Shown: one piece after another, positions 29,160 through 40,500 of the stretch | How the letters are laid out: each line of letters opens with the position of its first letter | How positions within the stretch are numbered: the first letter of the stretch is position 1 | NCBI RefSeq assembly: GCF_028583425.1 | Contig: NC_072791.1 | Location: 12,605,868 to 12,669,867 of the forward strand | DNA length: 64,000 bases | Origin: Eublepharis macularius | Lineage: Eukaryota > Chordata > Lepidosauria > Squamata > Eublepharidae | Direction of reading: 5' to 3' | Translations under genes and position numbers: made by a program | The notes under the pieces: model-generated | What the model was told of the DNA's origin: nothing | What the model saw: only the letters and a program-made list of their open reading frames with translations | Databases searched by the model: none

Positions 29160-31765
29160 TTAGCTTATTTCTGCTCTGCAGTTGCTAAGGCACCATGTCA
29201 GTCTTTGTGATTTAATTAAACTGCATTAGAATTAGTTGAACAATGACACCCAGTTGCATTGAAGTGCTCAGTTTTGAACTGTGCAGGTGAAGTGATTCTT
29301 AATTCTCCTGCTGAAAGTTCTCTGGACAGGCAAAGGACTGTCAAAGATTATGAAGTCTCCGATGGCACAGATCATAGAGGAGGGTGTTGTACCAGCAACT
29401 GGGCAAAATATGGTTAATCTGGCCCAGTGTGAGTGCCCTGAAGATTTTTCTAGGGAGAATAAAGCCATTTACGACAGTGAGAGCGTGGTTGAGAGACAAA
29501 GGAAAGAACCATCCAAAGTTACCTTTACAAAGGTGAACTGTTGCAAGCACTCACAAAAAAGAGCATCATCTTCACATCAAATCTAGCAAAGGTAAGGAGA
29601 ACAGCACACCCAATGGCAATTTCTTGGCAAGATGTTAACATGGGAACACAAAGTGATGTGTCTGGAAGCAGAACTGCTGAGCTGCAGACAACCTGGGTGT
29701 GAGTCAGAGAACATTAAGACAGGCCCTGTCCACCAGAAAGAGAGACTTGATTGCATGTGACTTGTGTCAAGTCTGGAGATGTCAAGAGCTACAACACACA
29801 AAAAAGCCAAGGCAACAGAGAGGTTTCTAAATGAGCCGTTCATCCTTGAAGGCAAGCGAGCTGGCAGCAACTAAAATTCTGAGGGAAGCAGCCAACAATC
29901 CAGGTGTGCTCTCTAGAGGTCGAGCATCCTTTCCATCATTATTTGTTGTCATGAAAAAAGCACATGTCTACCAATAACCCACTGATTCTTTTACTATAAA
30001 GGTGTGTTTTTTTAAAAAAGAAGAAGCTTATTTTCTCTGAAGAGGGTTTTTTTGGCAATAGTTTTGCCTGTGGGCCAGTGACTATCTGAGTTCACTTCTG
30101 CTCCCTTGTTCAAGAAAGTGAAATATATAAAATTTTAAATTAATATTCTGTGTGTGTAGGGGAGAGGGTACCTAACCTGCATTGTTTGCACCAGCAACAT
30201 CTGAGGTACTACTGTGTCCCTTTGAAGAAGAACACATTTTATTGTTTAATTAGAATATTTGTATGTGGCCTCTCTAGATATCTTTCAGAAGTCAGATAAC
30301 TATAAACAAATAAAAGTGCAAATTAATGCAACAGGTTAAATTAATGTAACATAACTAACCCCAACAGCAATAAAATCACTCAAGTCTAGAATCTTAAAAC
30401 CATCAGCCAGATAAACCAATAGCGACATAAAATAATAGTGACATAAAGTAAATCATAAAAACATCAAGCAAGAGAAAAGATCTACCTGTTACCCACAATT
30501 CCATGAATCTTTTAGCTGAATGCAGCTGTTAGGGCTACAAATTTCAAGAGGGAGATCCAAGTGGGAGGGTGGAGGGGGGCTTTTAATTCCTCCCATGCCG
30601 TTTCCCTACCAAAACCCCAAAGCTGCCGCTATGCCTACTGGGGAAACCTTTCATTACAAGCACCCAGTTAAAGTCTGTCCTTTTTATGTTGCTGCTCACT
30701 GCGCACACATACATGGTTGAAAGACAACAGCAAACACTGCCTATCATCAGAAGAGGCTCAAGTATGGCATTTGTTTCTATTATTCCCCAGCCTGCGGTGG
30801 TGCCTGAATGCCAAGGTATGCAAGCAAAACGTTTGCCTCTGTGGTCAGCGGATGTCACATCAGAAAATGGAATATCTCAAACAAGCAGCAACCACTGTGT
30901 ATATCGAATCAAAAACCTTCAAAAGCCCTCTTTGGAAAGACAGACCTAACATCACAGTCCTTTTCAGTGGCAGCGTATGTGTGTTGACTGGAAAAAAACC
31001 CTGTCAGTTATATATCTGCGGTAAAATAACAATGGCAACACAGTTGGTTCTCTTGACCTTCCTTGTGTCTTTGGGATATGGCATTTGTTTGCCACTGCTG
31101 TCTTCTTGCACGAGCCATATCTAAAGCCTAAACTATTTTCAGAATGTAAAGTTTTCGGAGTTCTTGGAGGGGGGAGCACTTTCTGAAAGGCTAACATAAG
31201 GGGGGAAATCTGGTGCGTACAAACAGCATAAATATGGTTCCCTTTGGATTCTTGCCGGAGTATACTCTGTAAAGACCATTGCTTTCTCTTCTACTTCTTC
31301 AAGCTATGAATGCAGAGCCCAGTCACTTCCTCTTGGCTCATTAATGTATTTGGGGATTCCAAAGAGGAGAGGAAGAGACATTAATCTTTATTTGATGCCA
31401 TTGACTAAAAAGGATTAGCCAACTCTTCCTTACTAATGTAATCAGCCTTATAGTACAGTGGACTACAGCCATCAAATAAAGTCTATATATTCCAATTTCT
31501 TACAGTAAGTAGCAGTTAAAGCTTACTCCTTTGAAATGCTTACTGTAATGCATAAAGATCATTGCCTTGTGACACAACAATTATTTTATTTTACCACAAT
31601 TATACTCTGTAGGGCGTTGCTTCAGTTGGGGTTTTTTAGAAGCATGACAGCTGAATTTTTCACGAATATTGGATATAGGAAGAAAGTTGTGCTGTTACAA
31701 CTTTTAATTAGTTTTTTGCTGTACTAGTTGCAGTACACCTGGTGCTTTAATGAGCTGATAATAAA
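29160..31765. other. Unassigned intergenic sequence
   Basis: Mixed sequence without a supported exon or named repeat. 30,240-30,480 is AT-rich and 30,500-30,760 is GC-richer with a 66-codon frame of no recognisable content. Confidence 0.35.
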
Positions 31766-31769
31766 CCCA

Positions 31770-31865
31770 AAAATTTATTTATTTATTTATTTACTTGTTT
31801 GTTCGTTTATAGTCTACTTTTCTCTCTGTGAATCAAGCCGGATTACACAATATAAGTCATTACAA
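31770..31865 (-). mobile_element. LINE/SINE tail
   Basis: (TTTA)n followed by AGTCTACTTTTCTCTCTGTG and AATCAAGCCGGATTACACAA is the reversed tail of the same type as 34,055-34,130. Confidence 0.45.
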
Positions 31866-32981
31866 TCAAAACGAAAATTTGTTCATGGAAAATATAATTA
31901 ATCTATAGAATTTGTTGTCAGAAAATATGATGGATTCCATTAACTATTTGTGTATTTTAAGGGCTAGATGAATCCATGAAAGTTATCAAGAACTATTAAC
32001 TATGACAAGTTAAATGGTTTCCATCTTCAGAAGCAATATAATAGCATATTTCATGGTTTTAGAAATCTGCAAAGTAGTTAGTACAGAAGTTTGATTGGAA
32101 CAGATACAGCACAGATTGGAAATGAAGACAGAGGTCTGCCAAAATCTTTTATCAACACCTGGCCAAGTAAACACACCAGATCTAGCTTCAGTCAAGCTCT
32201 AATCCTGACCTGACCCATAAGCTTCACATAGGCTTCTCCCATAACTCAGCAGGCAGCTTCCAAATTCATCAGCTATCATCTTTACCTTGTCCTTGACTTA
32301 CCAGTTTCTATCCTGACTTTGCCTGCCAGGGCTTCACGCTGTTTGCCCCACCCAAAGACTTAAGGGTATAGCAGTGAAGTTTGTGGATGGACCTCATTTC
32401 TCTTCCAACCTTCCCTGTCCCATTCCCAATCTCAGAGCTTTTGTTGCTCAAAAGCATATGACACTATATAATGATGTTTTTAAAACAAAAGAGATTTTTT
32501 AAAAAGAAGAGTTAATTGGCTAAATGTTTATGCAAACTCCTTTTTAGTCCATAGAGAAATGTTTATTGGGTGTGAAAACAACTTTAATGTGGTGATAGTA
32601 AAAATATATCACAAGGAATTATAAAAAAACTCTGAAAGTAACTACTACAATGGCAAACATTCTCTTGTTGTAACATATAACAATATTTTGCTAGTTTCAA
32701 AAAACAATATATGAACTGTTCAGTTCTTAATAAATAACACTGAAACTATTGGCAAGGCTACTTTGAAAAGAAGCTTTTCAAGGAGATTGCATGTGTTTCA
32801 TAAAGTAAAACTTAACCAAAATTTTTAATGAACTAAGCAGTTCTAATCTCTTTAAACAGACTCATTTAAAAATGATACAGCTGGATGCAAAAAGGTCACC
32901 ACTTGGATGAAAATACTGATGTTCTATTTTTATCTTCTTTGGGCAGGAAGATAAAATGTTTGCCACAGCTATTAAAAATCA
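31866..32981 (-). other. SIX6OS1 3' untranslated/flanking region
   Basis: Lies just past the SIX6OS1 stop codon and is AT-rich. A possible AATAAA signal on the minus strand is seen as TTTATT at about 32,567-32,572. Where the transcript ends cannot be told from sequence alone. Confidence 0.4.
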
Positions 32982-33169
32982 TTAAAAAAGTGAAAATGCC
33001 TTTTTACTTTGTGAGGAAGACTGAAATCCTTTTTGAGAAGCAGGCTGGGATCCAAAAGCAAAGGGAAAACTGAAGTTGTCTTTGCCATCTTGAAAAATTT
33101 GAACGGAAGAACACGATGGAAAAGAAAAGGCGAATGAATCCTCACTTTCCATTTTCCCAAATAAATCTC
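32982..33169 (-). CDS. SIX6OS1: SIX6OS1 terminal coding exon
   Basis: The acceptor TTCCCTTCAAG precedes 188 bp of coding sequence ending in TAA at 32,982-32,984. The translation includes GDLFGKMESEDSFAFSF, NFSFPFAFGSQP and the C-terminus SSSQSKKAFSLF. Phe-rich repeats of this kind are typical of the C-terminus of the family. The 3' untranslated region continues leftwards. Confidence 0.85.
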
Positions 33170-36100
33170 CTTGAAGGGAATAATATTTTGAATTAAAAGT
33201 TGGTTTTACAAAATAACAGTCAACTCCTATTATTGCATTTACAGGAGGAGGTATCTGAACAGTAATAATTTTATTATAGAAATAAATGGCTAAAGATTAG
33301 GACAGTTACTATTTCTTAGATGATGGACCAAAATTTGCATTTAGGGCATATGTTGGTTCTCTTACATTAAAGGATAAGTGTTTATGAAAAACTGTACCTT
33401 CAAATGATCAGACAGCAGCTGTGGGAACAAGGGGGGAAAGAAATGGGGGAAGGACTGGGGGACAGATAAAATAGGTAGACAACAGCTGCTAAGCCTAAGA
33501 GCTCCAGCATGTGGTAGTTACAGGGACCAGTTTAAATACTGGGCCAAAGGAGTGAAGCTGTAGGGAGGCTGCCAGTATGCCTGTTATCAGTAATACAGGA
33601 ATGCATAGAAACTAATGGTAAAATTTCTTTCATTGTAAAAGCTTACCAATAGATTCGTGTGGGGAAACAGGGTTTAGATTTCCAGCAGAATAGTTTTTGC
33701 CTATCTGAAACATAATAATGATGCATTTTAATAGAACATTTATTACTGCATGATTATAATTAAATAGTATAAAGAGTTAATTAGAAAATTAAGAAATACT
33801 TTATAAAACTGATTATTTAAAAGTTCTGAATATCAAAGTGTAGAAAATGTTGCAAGATAATAAAAGACGCTGTTGCAGAGATTTTCAGGATATAAACTTT
33901 TGAGAGTCAAAGATCCCTTCATCAGATACGAGTAGGAATGGAGATCCCTGAGCCTTTATATCCCCACCAGGAGGTGGGATGAATGAAGCAAAGAAGGGAG
34001 TCAGGAAGTAATGATACAATGCAGTCTGGTTAGAGCAGATATTAGCATCTGTAGTGAGATTTTATTTATTTATTTACATTATTTATAGTCTGCCTTTTTC
34101 ACTGAGACTCAAGGAGGATTACACAGTGTTAGTGAGAGTCTAGCTACATGAGACATCTGACACATGAAGAACAAATGTCAGGAGATGCAATGTTACCAGG
34201 GAAGGCTAGTTTAAAAAGACCGAGCCGGAGGCAGGGCAAAGTATACACTGCTCCAGCCCATTTCCATTCCTCACTGCCCTCTGGTTGTGATCCCACACAA
34301 TTTTAGACAGGAGAAATGAAATTGACAGAGCCTTCAGGGAGGTGAAGATGATATTAACAAACCCTCTGAGGAGCAGTCTCTGTGGGCTCTGTCTTTTTAA
34401 ACTACACTTCCAGGCAAACATTGCATCTCCCTACACTTGACAAACATGCACTGAGGCCTCTCATGTAGAGAGACGCTTAGCACAGTCAATTTCAAGAACA
34501 TTTCAATAAACAATGTAATGGGTCTATAAATGCAAATCTGCAAAGATTTAAAACCAGCAGAAATCCAGTACAGAGTCCTATGTCTCTGTACAGCCCCATG
34601 GTTTTATTGTTCTTCCTAGCATGGACATGGACTCTGGTACCAGAGCCTGCAATAAACTATGATACCAACCCTGTCCCCAGATGCAAGAACTTGCTTTTCC
34701 CACCTTTCCAGGATCCTTGACTAGCTGCTAGGAATTTCTCAACCAACCCAGAGTTGGAAACTCTAGGGGATGGCTCAGACCTGTCATTGGTAATCAATGT
34801 CTGCTCATTGATTGTCTCCTTCTGCAGTGCTGCCCTTTGGTGGGATGAAGCAAAGGGTGAGCCAATGCTCATTGTTGGTGCCGTGGAGTTCAGTGGCCTT
34901 GAAGTGCTGGCTTGTAACAATGCAGGGGCTACTCAGCTGGGCTTGCACCTGGGCCATTTTCACTTCCCAGCACCCTCCTACTGCTCCGTAAGAGCATAGA
35001 CTTTGGTTTGCTCTAGTATTGATCCTTGACACCTCTAGATAAGGCCAAACCAAACGTGAAATGCAGCCAGGAAATCTATATCTTTTTCCTTGCAAGCAGA
35101 AAAGAAGTTTGGAGAGTAGGCAAACCCAGCATAATGCCCTTTTGGGAGCACAACACACAACTGCTTACTGCATCTAATTTCATTTTCAATTTGTTCAGGA
35201 GGGAATTTTTATAAAATTTTATACACTTCTAAACATAAATTCTCACTGGGTGAAGACAACGATTACTTGTTGAGTAAAGAAGTATTTCCTTTTGTCTGTT
35301 CTAAATCTATTGCCCATGAGATTAATTGGGTGCCCCTGACTTCTAATATTATGGTAGAGGGAGGAAAAGCTCTCTCTATCCACTTTCTCCACCCCTTGCA
35401 TAATTTTGTTAACCTCTGTCATGTCTCCCCTTAACCATCTCTTTTCCAGACTGAAAGGTCTGAGACACTTCAGCCTTTCCTCACAGGAGAAGTGCTCCAG
35501 CCCCTTGATCATCTTGGTTGTCCTCTTCAGTACTTTTCCAGCTCTGAAATATCCTTTTTGAGGTGCAACAACCAGCACTGCACACAGTATTCCAAATAAG
35601 GCTGCACTATAGCTCTGTGCAAGGGTATTACAATACTGATCATTACATTTCCAATCTCTTTCCTAATACTTCCAAGTGCAGTTTGCCTTTTTTGCCACTA
35701 TTGCATACTGAGATGACCTTTTCATCAAGCCTACTAATGCAGCCCCAAGACATCTTTCTGCCTCAAACAATTCAGACCACACCAGTGTACATTTAAAGTA
35801 TGTGTGGGGGTGGGCGGGGGGGTTGTTCCTATCTGCATCACTTTACTAACGTTGAACTTCATTTGCACTTACAATCATGAATCAGCTAGCAGAGTCACCA
35901 GCGCAGGTACCAGGCCCTGCAACAGACCCAGATGCCAGCTCTGCCCTTATATCTACCCAGGAAATACAATTACAGGACCCAATGGCATCAACTATACTGT
36001 CTCTGGCTCTTACAGCTGCTCATCCTCCAATGTGATATATGCCCTCATGTGCCAACAATGTCCATCTGATGTATTGTCCATCTGCTCTGTACATTGGACA

Positions 36101-37498
36101 AACCAGCCAACCTCTACGCAAAAGAATAAATGGACACAAATCTGACATTAGAAATGGAAACGTCCAGAAACCAGTGGGAGAACACTTCAATCTACCAGGA
36201 CATTCCATCAAGGACTTAAAGGTCACTGTAGTTCAACAGAAACCTTTCAAAAACAAAATCCAACGGGAAGCTTCTGAATTGGAATTCATATGTAAATTTG
36301 ACTCAGTCAAGCTGGGATTGAATAGAGACTATGAATGGTTATCTCATTATCAGAAGTAACTGACTTCCTTAACAGAAGCTACTGTTTGCATCTACTCCTC
36401 CCTCCTCTCTCCACCTATAGATCTGACCAGTTTCTTCTAGCCCTCCATGCATCTGACAAAGAGAACTGTGATTCTCGAAAGCTTATGCTACAATAAAGTT
36501 GGTTAGTCTTAAAGGTGCTACTGGACTCTTTTTCATTTGCCACATAGTTGCTTGCTTACACAATTTAGAGAGATCTTACCATAGTTTTTCACACTCCACC
36601 TTGGTTTTTATTATCCTGAGTAATTTGGTATCATCTACCCCCAATTCCAAATAATTTATGAACAAATTAAATAGCACCAGTCCCAGTACTGATCCTTGGG
36701 ACCCCACTGCTTACGTCTTTGTGGGTGAAGACTGTGATTTCAAGGGGAATGCTAATAATTTCAGACATACTCCAAGGGACTGGACATTCCAACAGGCTGA
36801 GGAGATCCTGTTTTCCAGCTAACTCCAAATGAATAGACTTTGATTATCACCCATAAGGCTATACAAAAATCCAAGGAGGAAATTTTTTCCAGAATAGCAT
36901 GACAAGAATATATTCACATGAATAATGTGCCTATTAGATTGATGTAAATAAATTAAGCACATAACTGTTCATGTTTATTCTGTGTTTTACTGCTGAGAAT
37001 GTTAGTATTCTTTTGCAGATATTATGACATCATGAGCTGGATCCGTAGAATCTAGCCAAGAAATTTTGTAAATTATTTTAGCACATGGTTCTGTATGTTT
37101 TAACAGCGGCTGATTCCGCATACGTTGGATAATGCACTTTATCAGTCGTTTGAGGTGGATTTTTTGTTCCGCACACAAAAAAATCCATTCCAAATGATCT
37201 ATAAAGAGGATTGGAAGTGCATTATCCAACGTGTGTGGAATCACTCAAAGTGTTAGTGAAATTCCTCAGAGATTTGTTCAATGTCCAAATATACGTGGAC
37301 AATTATTCATAATGGAAGGCATGCAGTTGCTACCCAAAAAGTTATGCTGTCTTCTCACAACATGTAGTTTTTCTTACTTTGTGATGTGGTATTTTTATAT
37401 CATGCATTTCTTCACTTCTGCTTCATATTATTGATGAGTGCAAAAATGCAGTGTGACTATATCACGTCATGGATAAGTTAAATGACTTACTACTCCTG

Positions 37499-37537
<39 letters not shown>

Positions 37538-40500
37538 TTTAAAAGGTAAAGGTAGTCCCCTGTGCAAGCACCGTTTCATTACAATCTCAGGAGGATGGAA
37601 GGCTGAGTCAACCTTGAGCCGGCTAGTTGAACCCAGCTTCCGCCAGGATTGAACTCAGGTTGTGAGCAGAGCTTGGACTGCAGTACTGCAGTTTACCACT
37701 CTGCGCCCGGGGCTCCTAACAACAACAACAACAACAACAACAACAACTGCATTTATATACCATTCTTCTAGATAGATTGGTACCCCATCCAGAGCTGTGA
37801 ACAAAGTCAGTGTTATTATTATCCCCATAATACAGATGGGGAGCTGGGGCTGAGAGGAGCAGTCCACCCAGGGCCACCTACTGAACTCATGGCAGTTATG
37901 GGATTCGAATCAGCAGACTATTGATTTGCAACCCAACCACTTAACCATTAAGGGAGAGCATGACATGGGAATACTGACTATAACAGCAGCCTACTGTCTG
38001 CTGTAATCTGTAGCCTTGACTTCCAAGGGATAAGCATAACACTTCACCTCCAAAACATTTTTCTGTGTTTATGAAAACTACAGATTAAATTCGAGATAGG
38101 TAAAAATTTTGGTAGTCATTCTGCTCCCGGCACAATCCTTTCAGCATCCTAACCTGAACCAACCATCCACATGCAATTTCATTATTGGCAAGTGTTTGTG
38201 AAAGAGTCATGCCTTTGACCATGAATAAAAAAGCCTAAATAGAAGAAAAAGCCCCTATGCTCCTATGACAAGATAGATGATGAGAAAAGAGAGGGATTGT
38301 GCTTCATAGAGCATCTGCTTTGCATGCTGAAGATTCCAGAGTCAGCAGGGCCAGATCGATGGGGGGTGGTGGTAGGGGGGGTAGTCTGCCCCCCCATGCC
38401 ATCAAAGAGGGGGCGCCGGGTGCAGCTGCCAACCGCTGGGAACACGTGGGTGGCTGAGCAGAGGGCTAGGAGCCCATCAGCGCCATTCGCCTGCCCCAAG
38501 GGCAGGGAGCGCACGGCAAGCCTACGTGGCAAGCTGGCTGCTCCGGCGTGCTGTAGAGCTGGCGGCGGCAGCACGGGTGGCTGGGAGGCCGCCCGCACCA
38601 TTCACCTGCCCTGCAGGACAAGGGGCGCACGACAAGCTGGCCACCCCCTCAGCGGGGCAGCCGAATGACACGGGCGGCCTCCCAGACACCTGCGCTGCTG
38701 CTACCAGCTCCGCAGCATGCCTGGGCAGCCGGCTTGCGATGCGCGCTGCCCTGTGCGATGACATCCAGGGGGGGCAGACTTGGGTTGCCCTGGGCACCGG
38801 CAACCCTAGATCTGGCCCTGAGTGTCAGTCTTCAGCATCTCCAATTAAAAGGATCAGGAGTCGGTGATGTGTTTGAGATCTCTACCAGAGACTCCGGAGA
38901 TCCAATGCCAGCCAGAGTACATAATTCTGATCTTGATAGACCAATGGTCTGAGTGTACGGCAGTTTCACTTGTATAAAATATTGTAGAAGCAATCTAATC
39001 CTCTCAGCAGGACCTGCCTAACTGTGCCCAATTTTAAGAATACTGTTCGCAAATTTTTCCAATCTGTTGATCTCCTGCTGCTGATAATTTAATGTTACCT
39101 GGTCTGGTGACTGTTCAGCTCCAAATGCAGAAGACTCAAAGAAATTAAATCCTGGTGACTTGGCATTAAAGCTAGAAAGAAAACAGAAACCTGGCGACTT
39201 TGACCTTGATCCTTCATTTTCTGTCTGAAGTCTGTTATAATGAAAAAAAGGGAAGCAATGAGAAGAAAATAAATTTATATGCTTAAAACTTCACTATGAC
39301 AAATAAAGACATGCTTATTTTAAATTGACCTGAGTATCCTCTGGCTCTAATAATTACCTACTTCTGGCCAACCTCAGCATGATATCTCCGCTGGGCCTAG
39401 TGTTCAATTTTCTAAATGCTTTCATTTCGCAAATATTTCTATAACAGTCTAACTGAAAGTGAGGGAGTTTTTATGTAGAATAACCTGCTACAGTTGTGAC
39501 ATCTAACCCCAGAATGGTTCCCGGTCAAGCAACTTATCACTAAAGCTCAGTCCAGAAAAGACAGAGATAATGTTGGTTGATAATGAGGTGCCAGATAGAT
39601 ACAATGCTGTAGAGTTTGAGAAGATAGGTTGTTCTTGATGGGATTGCACTCTCCCTAAAACAGCAGGTTTGCAACTTGGAGGGCTATTAGGTTTATGTCT
39701 AGGGAACTGGGCTTAGGTCTTCTCTGCAGCAGTAGAACCTTTAGCCAACTATCCAGTTATGCCCCCTCCTTGAGAAAGGTGATTTGGCCAGTTTCTCATG
39801 CTCTGATCACTTCTATGCTAGACAATGGCATCATGCTTTACACGGGGCCTGCTTCTGAAGACTATTCAGAACCTTCAGTTAGTGCAGAATTTGTCAGCAA
39901 GATCACTAACCGGTAAAAATGATAGGGGGCATGTCTCTTGCCATACTGCTAAATGGCCTTCATTGGCCACTGAGTCATTTTTAGTGGTGGTTTGAATTCA
40001 AAATGATGGCTTTACTTCTAAAACTCTACAAAATTGGGAGACTAGGAGATAAACTACAAGAGATGAATTTCACAAAGACGTTCATGTGAAGGGAGTCACA
40101 ATGTTAGCCAAGAAGCCAAGTTTTAAAAGTCAGATCGGAAGGCTCTGTGGATTTCCCCTATCTACAGAGCCGCAAAAATCACTCCTCAGAGGATTTGTTT
40201 ATTTCCTCTTCATCTCCTAGAAGGGGAGGTGAAACTGACGGAGTCTTCGGGAGGCAAAGAGGAAATAAACAAACCACTTGAGGAGCAATGTTTGCAGGCT
40301 CTGTAGAGAGGGGAAATTGACAAAGCCTTCCGATCTGTCTTTTCAAACTCAGCTTCCCAGCTAACATCATGACTCCCTTCACGTGGGCGTCCTCGTGTAA
40401 TTCATCTCTTGTAGTTTAGCGCTAGGAGACTTGAAGGACAACTTGCTTCCATCTGTACCAACCATTTACTGAGAGGCCCTGTTCAGAAGTCCTCTTCCAT

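Noticed and set aside
34640..35160. Open frames on both strands that might be extra SIX6OS1 exons or a separate gene
   Set aside because: No splice sites in the required phase and no resemblance to the SIX6OS1 family; the chain of exons is already complete in phase without it.
37493..37750. Regularly spaced short repeats that might suggest a CRISPR-like array
   Set aside because: They are simple (CTA)n and (CAA)n microsatellites around a SINE in a vertebrate genome.
37655..37867. Poly-valine ORF
   Set aside because: Translation of the (CAA)n tract and SINE sequence.
38263..38952. Cluster of overlapping 90-123 codon ORFs that looked like a GC-rich gene
   Set aside because: They coincide with a 475-bp GC-rich non-autonomous hAT element bounded by inverted repeats and a target duplication.
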